64,000 bases of DNA from Parus major (taxonomy: Eukaryota > Chordata > Aves > Passeriformes > Paridae), in the NCBI RefSeq assembly GCF_001522545.3, contig NC_031774.1, positions 47,113,507 through 47,177,506 on the forward strand. The letters run 5' to 3'. Below are positions 48,931 to 59,842 of this stretch, one piece after another. Every line of letters starts with the position of its first letter. Positions within the stretch are counted from its first letter, which is position 1. The position numbers were made by a program, and so were the translations under genes. Under the pieces are notes generated by a model. The model had not been told where the DNA came from, made no database searches, and worked only from the letters and a program-made list of their open reading frames with translations.

Positions 48931-51900
48931 AGTAGAGTCAGGTTTTGACTGCACTACTGCTTTCCAGGAGATGTAGGTAATTTACAGCTCTTGAGAGGTA
49001 CTATTCAGAGCAGTAATCGGTTAGTTTGTGGGACTGAAACCAAATCACACAGTGGATTTTTTTATTTGCTGGCTGTCATTTATAAGATAAGGAATGGAAT
49101 GAACATCTGAGTGAGAAAGCACAGAAAGCCATCAGTACTTGTTACAGAGCTTAATTTTATGCTAGTTTGGATCTATGAACTCAAAGACCAGAGTAAAAAT
49201 AATGAGGAAAAAAAAGGGTTTTAATTAATGTCTTTGAAGTAGTTTCCAAAAAAAAGATTGCCACCCAAAAAATCCACAGACAGCCAAAAATCATTCCTTG
49301 TTTTTCCCAAAGAAATGAGTTACAAGACTTAGACCTCAGTGCTCAGTTCAGTGTTGCCAGGCTCTGTCAATACTGAAGTGTTTAGAGAGGCTGTTTTCCC
49401 CTTAAACTTCTCTTGACCTTTCATCATCATCCCCCACCCAAATTCCACCTCCATCCAAAGCAGACATGTCACATCCAACTGGTGTGCCTTGGAAAGAAAA
49501 TGGAGCTGGGCTTCTTGGGGGATCAGGGGGAGAACATTTTGAAAATGTCAGTAAGAAAAAAACTAGATAAACATAGATTTTGTTTTTAAATATAGAAATA
49601 GAAGATATATCTGACTGTTCTTATTGCCTCTGAACTAACTTGCTCTTTTAACTTTGCTGTGTTGAATTAAATAGTATATCTTTGATGCCTTCATCTGCAC
49701 AGCAATACAAGTACTGAAAAAATATACCTTTTAAAGAAATAAGAATTAAAACTATGTGTTTATCCCAGCTGTGTTTTCTGACTCCTCTTTTTCTTAATTT
49801 CTTTTTAGTAAAGAAAATTAATTATTTATTTAAGGGACCCCCATGTTATACTATCCAAAAACTAGCCAAAAAGTGAGTCATCTCAGATTGGAATAGGTCT
49901 GAATTTTATTTATGATTCATAGCAGTGTATTGAATGAGTTGGAGCCTAAACTGGAGACTTAACCCTACCATACCATATGTACTAATCAAAAAGGGAGAGG
50001 AAGCCACCACCTCACTAAGCCTGGCAAGGAGCAGTCCTTGAGCAGATAATGGTGTGGAAATTGCTGGTGGTTAAAACAGATATAAATATGTCAGGAAACT
50101 GCTGCAGTGCTCTGAAAATGCTACATGGCTTGGTGCAGGGAGAGCCCCTTGTACTCCCAAAATAAGGAAGAAGGAAGTGTTTGTGTCACATCAGCAGTCC
50201 TACCCATAACCTTGCCTTGGGGAAAAAAGTTCAGAAAGCCAGCACCGAAGACTCAAGGACATCAAAATCTTAAGGAGTCAAAAGCTTAAAGCCTTATATA
50301 TGCTCTGAAGTACATAAAAGGCTGTGCAAATGAAAGTGTGACAAAATGACACTGGAGTGGAAAGTTTCACAAGAGCAGCTATTTTCCCAATCCCAGTTCC
50401 CTTTGCAGAGAGGTGATGTCCTTTAGCACCAATACCAAACCCACCCTCAAAAAACTGTACCATGAGTAACAGGTAACATGAGCTCTAATGTAAGTCTTAT
50501 CTCATGCTCACACCACTTGCAAGACGCCCCCTTCACCAAAGTGTCCTCTCTGCCCTTTCTTTTATTGCTTGCACTTCACACAGCATAAGGCAACTGAATG
50601 AGAAAGTAAAAACAATCCTGGAGGCTGTAAATAATCTTCTGAGGAAGATTACTTCTTTTTCATCTTTTTTTTTCAATGCAGGAAGCTAGTGGTTTAGATT
50701 CTTTTAAGGGTATTGTGATAAAAGTCCAAGATATGCTTTTCAGTTAAAACAAACTTGTAGGTCCGTTTAAACTGGAGAATTCTCGTAAGCAATGTCAGTC
50801 AGCTACTCCAAGGGAATGAGAGATCTGAAGAATGGCTTGGAAAACCAACAGCCTCAGCTAGAGCATGCTTTGCTTATAGAGCTGTCCACTTCTGATTGAT
50901 TTGTAAACCTACTTCTTTTCCAGCCCTTTTTTCCAGATGGAATAACAAAAATGGCAAACCCATGTTGTATTTGAAGAAGAGAAATATGACTTTTTTCCAG
51001 GCCTTTGCAGATAACCACAGATATCTTTGTCTCCTGGCCAAATGACAGAGCACAAGCCAGGAATATAATATATAGAAGAACTACTGAGTCAATATTATGG
51101 CTTTCCATTAAGAAGACCTGGAACCATTTGAGTGAAATGCATTTGTTTGTTTTGTTCTTACTTTCACCTTTTGCAGTCTCCTAGGAGCCAGTGCCACAAT
51201 TAAATACACCCCATTCCAGAAGCCAGGTTATCTAGGTATGTTTCAGCCCCTCTAATACTTCAGGCCTCCTAACTCTCTCTTGGCATTCATCTACATGCCA
51301 CAAAGGTGATCAACCTGTGCACACTTTGTGCAGGTACCAGCCTTTTCTCCAGAGGAAGCATCTGGGCATCCATTGCAAGCTACCACCTGTACTGACATCT
51401 CCTTCCCTACCAGTCCTGCCTGGGTGGAGGCTTCTCAGAGCTGTCTCAGTAGACACACTGGTTTGGGCTCTGAGGCAAGAGCCCACCTTTACAGCAGAGA
51501 CCTAGAGCACTTAGCACTTACCTGAGCTGTGGACCTCCTTGCAGACTGTGACATGCTCTGCCTGCACGCCCTGCCCACGCCAAGAGCTTCACCACACCCG
51601 ATGTGACACGCACTGGCCATGCACTCCCAGAGCCATTTACATCTCCTGTGGATGCCCTGGCAGCATCCCCTCCTCACCAGGCTGGCTCACAGGAGCTCAT
51701 GGATCCTGACAGGCCCTGGGCTGCTGCTCAGGTGCCCCTGAGCATAGGTCATTCTGCTGCTGGTAACTCATTCTGATATGCCAGGAGTATGCAGGGGGCA
51801 TTTGAGGTTACCAATGCTCTTTGGAGGTGGTGGGAGAGCACTACTTTGAGGCATATATCTATCACACAGATTTCCTGAGCCTAGAGGTTATTGTGATCAG

Positions 51901-52117
51901 CAGGTGATGGCTGCTGGCTAAGAGGATCTTGGCCATGGCACCTTCATAGCTGCTGAGTTCCTGATGGCAATAGAGGCCACATTTTTAGTCTTGATTAATC
52001 ATCAAGCTCCTTAAAAACTGTGAAATTAATAAAGTATTTCCCAGGAATATCTGTTAATTACTAATTGTGTGACAATTACTAGACTATCAGAAAGCAAAAT
52101 TAAATGCATGACATGAT
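48931..52117. other. Intergenic, no gene recognised
   Basis: No serpin exon or RNA gene was seen. A GC-richer patch at about 51.3-51.8 kb holds overlapping short open frames without recognisable domains. Confidence 0.4.
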
Positions 52118-52540
52118 AGAATCATAGAATGGTTTAGGCTAGAAGGGAATGTGAAAATCATCTAGTTCCCAAGCCATGCCATGGGCAAGGACACTTTCCA
52201 CTACACCAGGTTTTCTCAGGGCCCCATCCAGCCAGACCACTGACACTACCAGGGATGGGGCATCCATAACTTCTCTGGGTAACCTGTTTCAGTGCCTTAT
52301 CATCCTCACAGTAAAAAATTCAATCTTAATAATTAATCTAACCTACTCCCTTTCCATTTGAACTAATTCCCCCTTGTTATGTCACTCCAGGCCCTTTTAA
52401 AAAGTCCGTCTCCATCTTTCCTGTAGGGTCTCTTAAGGTACTACAAAACTGCAATTAGGTAACCCCAAAGCCTTTTCTCCAGGCTGAACAATTCCAATTC
52501 TCTTAGAATTTCTTCATAGGAGAGGTGCTCCATCCTTATT
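52118..52540 (-). mobile_element. CR1-type LINE fragment, minus orientation
   Basis: It starts ATAGAATCATAGAATGGTTT, the reverse complement of the CR1 3' end with two octamer-like units. It continues with CATCTAGTTCCCAAGCCATG, GGGATGGGGCATCCATAACT, CTGGGTAACCTGTTTCAGTG and CTTTTCTCCAGGCTGAACAA. It is truncated at the 5' side near the sequence AGGAGAGGTGCTCCATCC. Confidence 0.92.
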
Positions 52541-53900
52541 TTGTGTATAAAACAGAATATTATTTAGTCTTTCCAGCAGAATATGTAATTTGTTTCTAGC
52601 CCATGACATTTAAGGCTGTTGCTTCTTCTTTCATGTGCTTTTTGTTTCTCCCTAGTGGATGCTCTACAACACTGGGAACCCAATGATAGACCTGTGCACT
52701 GGCACTAACCACTAGCTGTTGGAAATATGCCATTTTCTTTTATACCTCAAGCATACTATTTCTTTCTCTGGCCCCACAACAATATACAGTTTCCTGCATT
52801 ACCTTGTTTCTTCTTGTATGGTCTTTAACACTACTTAAAATTGCCCCTGGTTTTCTTCCAGTGTCTGTTGAACTTCACATAAGTTGTAGATAACAGTTAA
52901 ATCTATCTCCACCATGGGTTAGCCTGGGTTTCTTAGCTTCTCATTTATATCTTTAGTCTTTGTTTCACTTCTAGCTCCTAAATATGACAACAAATACAAT
53001 TTACTGCTATTTCCACACTGCTTGTTCTCCTTTTCTCCTTATTTCAGAGAGTGGCTCGGTGTGTGCTGTCCCAGAGTTTCTACCATGTTGTCAATTCTTT
53101 TTCTATGCCCATCAACCTGCAAGAGAAGACTTCTTTTAGGCTTTACAGAGGCTGCTTTGATCCATACCATCCCAGATTTCCCTCAGGGTCTGCACAGACA
53201 GCGCTGAGGCTGCAGCTCGTGCGCGCATGGTTGCATGTGCTCCCACGTCACATCTGTGTGTAGACAGGCACCAGTGCAGGCTGCATTAGAAGATGTCCTT
53301 TGCACTTTGTCCCTCATGTGGCTCATCATGCCAGCTCCAGCCTCCAGCAATGCCCCTGCACTGAGGTGGCCCATCACAGTTCTTGCACGCAACAGCAGCA
53401 GCAGCTCTCAACCAGCTAGGATGAAAGTTCTTCCCTGGTTACTCTGAGGTTTCTTGGTCACAATACTCACAGCCAGAGAGCCAACCAAGAAACAAAAACC
53501 CATGAAAGAAGATGCAGAAAAGAAGAAGACTGAAAAAAGAAAGTGTCCTGAGCAAACCGTGACTGCAGTGGGTTTGTGACAACCTTAATGCTGACATTTT
53601 TGGTGGGGGGTTGTGCAATCCTTTTGTGCTCCTTGTTTACTGCACAAATTGGCAACAAATTTGCTGCACATTTTCAGTGAGGGGCATGCCCTGTTTTTTT
53701 GCCAAAATAGAATGAAAACCAAGGCAAGATGTGTATGGTTCCTACTCCCATCTAAAAATGATTCCTTATCAAGACATTTTCTGGTCATCCAGTTCTTAAA
53801 TCAGCTTCATTTTTGTCTATCCACTATCAAATGAATTAAGTGGAAAGGCTACTTCTCAGATTGAGATGTGGTTGGCAAGATAGGATTTAGATCTTTTTTT
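52541..53900. other. Intergenic; part may belong to a retrocopy
   Basis: No coding domain was recognised. The stretch around 53.0-53.45 kb is GC-richer, with several CpG dinucleotides (GTGCGCGCATGG) unusual for this window. It may be older transcribed sequence related to the poly(A)-tailed segment that follows, but I cannot identify a parent gene. Confidence 0.3.
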
Positions 53901-54362
53901 TTCCTACCAACAAACAGAGACTATTGATCTGAGGTCCATGAGGAACAACAAACAGTCTCTTGATATTTGCCTACACAAGTATTTGTCATTGCAAAGCTGG
54001 ACTTTGGCAATTCATCCTGAGTTAGCCCTGAGATTTGGCAAGAAGTTTTAAATGGTCTTCTGTAGAATAAATGTATCTGTATTACACTGAGACCAAGTCC
54101 TTACATGTTTAGAGGCATGAAGCCAACTACTTGTTACAAAATACAGAACTTACTAAATACAGTTATGAATAAGGAACTTTTGTCATTGATTTATGTGATT
54201 TTGAGGATGAATTTGAAAGTGAATATTGAGTGTTGCCTGTCTGCAGATAGACATAGAATATTTTTTCTATTCCTTATTGGTATTGCGCTACAATTTACTT
54301 ATATTGATGACAGTGATTTAATGTGAAAGAAAATAAAGATCCCCAAACAAAAAAAAAAAAAA
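53901..54362 (+). mobile_element. Possible retrotransposed transcript tail (AATAAA plus poly(A))
   Basis: AATAAA at 54332-54337 is followed after 11 nt by a run of 14 A (54349-54362), the arrangement expected at the 3' end of an mRNA copied back into the genome. The upstream sequence on the plus strand is AT-rich and 3'-UTR-like. The parent transcript, 5' limit and target-site duplication are not identified, so chance association remains possible. Confidence 0.35.
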
Positions 54363-55742
54363 GAATTGTGTTTTAGAAGTATTCACCACAATTTTTATGT
54401 TATATTTTTCACAGACATTTTAAGAAACTAAGATCTAAAACCTTGTCATTTATATTTTTCTATCAGTTTAAGATATTCTGTAACAAAAGATTGAATCAGT
54501 CTATAATTTACATGTCTTCTTTGGCTTTCTATATTTTAATAAGATGCACTAAAGGTGTTGATTTAAAAACTAAAGCAAAAAATAATAAAATAATTTAAAT
54601 ATTTACTTCTTTGTAAGTAAAGTTATGTTTCTTTCATAACCATGCAACTATCTAGTGTAGCTGGATTCAAGGAACCTTAAGTTAAGAAAAGGTACAAATA
54701 TCAATTCCCAGTCTGTTTTTACTCTATAACAGTAATCCACTGCTAACATTTAGAAAAGTGACTTCTGAAATATTTTCTGCATTTTTTCTTTGTGTTTATG
54801 ATAGCTTAAACCAAGTTAACAGTCCCTAGGAAGCTCTGCTGTTCCTACTGAGGAAATGCAACCTTTCTGGAGTTATAATTTTCATTCCTCCTTTTTTCTA
54901 CCACAATCTGTCAAGTTTAGCTGTAAAGTGAGTACTGAAGGTGGCATCAGGAGAAACAAGAAATGACAGTGACAACAAATCTATGGAAAGGAAGATGGTG
55001 CTATGTCATGGACTACTCCATCAGGCTTTGATCTCGAGGCATTAGCAGCAATCATTATGTTAGTAGAGTAAAGCAGAAGGTTTTTTTCTGCTATGGATTC
55101 CTTTCTTAGTAGAATTAAAATTATCTATACAGTAAAAGCAGCCTTCTTGTCTCCTTGCAAAGGGCTTCTGCTGAGGAGGAGACAGAGGAAGTCAAGCTAA
55201 AACAGCTGCATTCATCAGCTCTTTACATTGGTGCGTCCTCCAAAGTCTCAGTCACTGATCCTGCAGTTTCATGCCACATTTGGTTACAAAACTTAAAGAA
55301 ATTAATGAAAATTCACTCCAATATTAAAGAGATCTGCATCCAAGAGTAGTCATCAAGGGTTAGTGGATTAAACAGACAGGACTTATAACTTTCCTGTTTC
55401 TCCTTTCACATGCACACCCTGTGACTGTACAGCAATGCCTACATCAATTGGAGACTTTGAACCAATTGAATACCCCACAGGAGCATGTCAGAAAGGGCTT
55501 CTTGCAGGACTGGTGAAAAGTGGCTTGTATTTCATTAGCACTACATGTTATATTCAGGTGTAGGCTGTGGAAAATCCTAGTGACTTTTGGACAAGGAAAA
55601 ACAGTTTTTTGTATTTTAAGGGATTAATAAAGTTTCTAAGGATAATGGTTGAAAGATGAGCACTAGCACAGCGTGGTACACATAGAGAAGTGTTTCACTA
55701 GATCACAGGAATATAGCCAGTGATGTGGATAAGTTTTGTCAA
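54363..55742. other. Intergenic 3' of gene D
   Basis: No gene or clear repeat recognised. The sequence just below 55743 is presumably gene D's 3' UTR, and I did not find a convincing minus-strand AATAAA near the stop. Confidence 0.4.
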
Positions 55743-58700
55743 TCAGTCATTTTGCTTAGGGTTTACAATTTTCCCAATGAAGAGGACAGTGTGGGTGAAT
55801 TTATCCAGAATCACCAGGAGAAAAGGTCTGTTGAATCTGACTCGAGGTGGGCGAGGAAAATCCCCAGATCTCCAGGTCACCTCCTTCACTGTGGCCCCGG
55901 CTGCCTCAGTGCCGTTCTCATGAACATTCAGCATGGCTCTGTGGATCACCTGCAAGGAACAAAGCAAACAGCCTCCAGCTAACAAACCAGCAAGAAGAGA
56001 GCAGCCTGCCACCCTCTTCACTTTGGCCAGCCCAAGGGAGCCCTGCCTGGAGCAAGACTGAGCAGCAGCAGCTTCTGGGAAGGTCATCACCAGTTGCTCC
56101 CGTTCCCACCACAGCACCAGCTGCCATCGCACCACTCAAGCCATCCTCCCTCACTGCTTGTACAAAGAGTCATCCTCAAGCTGCAGGCAGCCAAAGAGCA
56201 CTCAAGATGACTGATGACAAGAAACTCTGGAAGCAAAGAAACCTGGTAATTTAGCCGAGACTCAATTTTGTCTTTGGCAGCTCCATGTATTATTGTGAAT
56301 TTACCCTGTCATCTAGATGAAAAAAATAACTTTTCGAGAACACTAGAAGGGCAGGAATAACAGTCCTTTGCCCTCTGTAGGAAGAATTAGAGGAAATTTT
56401 ACCAAAGCTAATGCACTACATTTAGATAATTTTCTTTAGTAGCCAAAAGAACATTTAATTATATGTCTGTCTTCATCTTCATCCTCCCACCATGCCTTTC
56501 TAACCCCTTGTAAGCATGTTTGGCTTCAGGTTTATGAAAGACATGGCTTTCTTTGCCTCCAGACTGGCAGCTAGTGATAATTGAGTGATGCTTCAGAGAG
56601 ACTGGGATAAGCTTTTCATGGGATATTAATGTCAGGTTCCTGGGAGCAGGCAAATCCTGTGGTTGCTTTCACATGCTGACTTACTTTTGAAACCTTCAGT
56701 CCAGGCTCCTCAGTAATCCCAGAGAGATCAGCTTGTTCAGTAAACAGATTGACCATACCCATTTGTTTGACTATATTTTTCACATCATAGGTACCAGAAA
56801 TAGAAAATTTTGGAATGTGCAGATGTATCTTTCTGTAATAAACAACACAAACAGGGACAAATCATGACAAATCAACACTCCTTAATGGCTTCAGTCTTCA
56901 CTAATGACTAGTATTCACTAGACACTTCACATTTGTTTTCCTAAATGTTTACAGCCTTCTCTCAGGGTTTAGATAGCACTTCTGGACAGGTTAGCTGCCT
57001 GAGTGGAGGGTTGGAGCAGAGTAAGTCTGTGCTAGTCTGTGCCTCTGCAGTGGGGTTCAGGGGGTGGGGTGGAAGACACAGCTACACCAACTCAGTGGCA
57101 AGAAGAGCTACTACTGAGGGTAGGAGGGCTTTTTCAAGAGATTGTAGCCAGCTGACCTAAGGCTGTTCAAATACACAACAGGGCCTTGGCCACCACAGAA
57201 ATAGCTGCAGTAATGGTGAGTTAATCCACTTTTACACAGAATGCCCTCAACACCCTAACACCCAAAAGCTACTCCATTATAGTTTCCCAGTGCTGGTATG
57301 AAACAAGGGTCTGTTGACCTCATCATAGTGCTAAGTAATTTTTGGCTGAGCCAGGAACTTAACTCAAGATGAATCCCAAGTTCAATGACCTACCTATTTG
57401 TTCACTAGCCATAGCTCTATTTCATTTTCATTTTCCAACTAAGAAAAGGGAAGTCCATCACAGAGGAAGCAGTAAGTGTATAGAGCTCAGTCAAATAACT
57501 GTCCTTTACAGTTTTGTTTTGGTGAGATAATCACTACTAATCTGTAACATGGTCACCTCTCACCTCAGTAAAAAAATCTTACCTGTCCTGGAGGGACTTT
57601 TCCCATTTAGATACAGTTCTTTTCAAGAGGGCATCTTCTACCAGCTTCATCTTCCCTTCATCAGGCAAAACAAATAATGCTGCAACACCTCCACTGTAAG
57701 GTATCTGAACCAGCCAACAGGACAGCTCTTCATCAAAATAATTTCTGTAGTAACCCTTTCGATACATCATGTCAACTTTTACAGAAGTTTTCTGATCCAC
57801 AAAAAAATCTTCCTGTTTTGTCTGTGCTGTACTGAATGGTTTCTCCCAATGGGCTTATGACAAAAAGAAAATTTGTTCAGTGGAATACAAAGAAGAATGG
57901 TCAAAGTAAGTAAAACAGGACCTAGTCCCACAGCCTTCCTTTCATTAGAGTAAATATCCTTTTTTATTCTATTTTACTGCATCCTCAGGGGTTACAGAAT
58001 TGTAATTTTTTTTATGTGCTCAAAGACAATTACAGACACATAATACTGAAAACACTATCTCTCATTACAGTATGAGTCTATGATCACTTGACAAAATTAA
58101 CCAAACTCAATAAAGATATTTGTTTTAAAATTTCACTAAAGTAGATATTTTTACTGGCAACAAATATATATGGATATATAGTGATACTTTCCAGATACTG
58201 AACATGATTTCCTCTATTTGAAATATTTTATTTTTTTCTTTTTTCATTCTCTGTAAAAAGCATTATCTTTGCACCCTTTGGTATATCTTACCTTTAAAGA
58301 AGACATAGTTAACAAGAACCATTGCAGTCAGAGGATCAAGATTTTCCACTAGTTTTAAAATTTTCCCATTTGTCTTTTCCTCAATATAACTGTTGATCTG
58401 ATTCTCAGCACCAACAGAGTTGTTAAAGTCAGTAGAAAAGACTTCAGACTCATAAATGCTTTTGACATCATCCAAGAACTTCTGTAGTGGTTTTAGTGTC
58501 TCTTCTATAAAAAGGGCATTGCCCAGGCTCAGCTGGAACTCACTGTCTGAACGGTTCAACATGTGGAGGAGTTGGCCAAAACCTTCATGTATTTCCTGCT
58601 CCTGAGTCTTTTTCAGGTTAAAGGCAAGCCCTTCCAAAATCTGTGTCAGTGTCGCAGCCCTGGCACCAAGTGCCAGCATTGCAAAGGAGGCAGAGATGCT

Positions 58701-58981
58701 TATGGGTGAAAAGAAAATATTTTTGTGTGCTGCTTCAGATGCGACCAGCTTGTAAAAGGAAAATGCAAAGTCAGCATTGCTGAAAACTAGTTTGACAAAG
58801 GTTTTGTTCTTAAGTGGAGAAGCTTCTTCCCACTGAGAACTACGTCCTGGATAATATGTCCCTTTAGCATCGTCCTGCTTATTACGGTAGCGAGGATGCT
58901 GATGACACAGGGCAAGAGTATGCAAACCAACCAGCAATAAACACAAGGAAAAAGTCAGCTTCATTTCGCTTTCAGCTCTTT
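55743..58981 (-). CDS. Gene D: intact alpha-1-antitrypsin-like serpin, predicted P1 Arg
   Basis: A secreted clade A serpin. The coding exons are 58292-58981 (acceptor TTTCTTTTCCAG, ATG at 58964), 57583-57853 (271 nt), 56685-56832 (148 nt) and 55743-55949, ending in TGA. The result is 432 aa with correct phases and GT/AG borders. The in-frame ATG at 59009 lies in the intron. Signal peptide MKLTFSLCLLLVGLHTLALC is followed by an extended basic N-terminus, NKT, NRS and NNS sequons, NADFAFSFY, NIFFSPISIS, LSCWLVQIPY, SISGTYDV, EQADLSG and GKIVNP. The hinge GTEAAGAT starts at residue 377. P1-P1' is Arg391-Ser392 in VTWRSGDF, predicting a trypsin-like target. The loop is four residues longer than antitrypsin's and carries a basic, proline-containing primed side (FPRPPR). 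Confidence 0.93.
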
Positions 58982-59753
58982 CTGGAAAAGAAATAGACAT
59001 GCAAAACATGGAAACTAATTTGGATACACTTCAAACTGTATCCTCCAGTAAAGTAAAATGATGTTCTCAGATCACACCTGTTCTTCAAAGCCCCCACACT
59101 TACAATTCACATTTCTGATGTATGCCAGTGATCCCTGGAAAGAATACACCTCCTGATTCCCTATTTATATATATATATATATATATATAGACTAGTTCTC
59201 TTTCAAAAAAGGTAATTAGAAAGTTTAAAAAAAAATTTAACTTTAATATTAGCATATTTTATTAAAATTTGTAAATAACTGGAAGCTTTATGATCTTTTC
59301 CCCAGAGTAACTGGCATTGTAACTGTCAGAGTAACATGCCAAAACTGGTATGAGTTCGTTTTGTACTCAGTACTGTGAGAAAGTAACTGCAGCTCTGTTA
59401 ACCTTCCTCAATTCATTAAATAATTAGAGAATTTAATCTGTATTAAACAAAACTCTGATATAAGCATAGATCATACTATCTAGAACCAAAATTACAAAAC
59501 ACTCATACAGGTTCTTCAAAGATGAAAGACTAGATCACTGGTCTTTGTGGTATAAAAGTCTATAGGCATTTCTGTTGTTTCCAAACCAAATTTTTACTTT
59601 TTTATGTGAAGTGTCTTCTTTAGTATCTGTTCCTTCTGGCTTTTGAAATGTATTGATTCTTTTCATAAGAGGTATATTCCCTATTTACGTGTACAAAGGC
59701 ACCACTTCCAGGCAACAACCTCCCCAAAAAGGGAAAACTAAAAGGGTACTTAC
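58982..59753 (-). other. Presumed leader intron of gene D
   Basis: This lies between the leader-exon donor at 59754 and the first coding exon acceptor. It contains the TA microsatellite listed separately and no other feature. At about 0.8 kb it would be the shortest leader intron in the cluster. Confidence 0.45.
59164..59190. repeat. (TA)n microsatellite
   Basis: TTTATATATATATATATATA and further TA units, a nearly perfect dinucleotide run of about 25 nt in the presumed leader intron of gene D. Confidence 0.9.
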
Positions 59754-59795
59754 ATTGCTAGAGTCTGGTCTTGCCTTCTTGTTCTTCTCTTCAGT
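59754..59795 (-). other. Probable leader exon of gene D
   Basis: On the minus strand CTCTAGCAAT|GTAAGTACCC is a consensus donor with the exon ending at 59754. It lies just downstream of an HNF1 site and about 770 nt above the first coding exon. The leader matches genes B and C in continuing GTAAGTACC. The 5' end is inferred from the promoter position. Confidence 0.5.
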
Positions 59796-59842
59796 ACCAT
59801 TAAACAGAGTTAATCAGAACACTCTGTTAATCATTAATTAGT
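59796..59842 (-). promoter_or_regulatory. Probable gene D promoter with near-perfect HNF1 site
   Basis: The minus strand reads ATTAATGATTAAC (complement of 59826-59838), matching the palindromic HNF1 consensus GTTAATNATTAAC at 12 of 13 positions (the N counted as a match). It is followed by TGATTAACTCTGTTTAATGG, containing another half site and the CTGTTTAAT block also seen upstream of gene B. HNF1 drives SERPINA1 in mammalian liver. A canonical TATA box is not evident. Confidence 0.55.

Noticed and set aside
55847..56254. 135-codon open frame overlapping gene D exon 4 on the opposite strand
   Set aside because: It is antisense to the reactive-loop exon and runs into intron; it has no motif.
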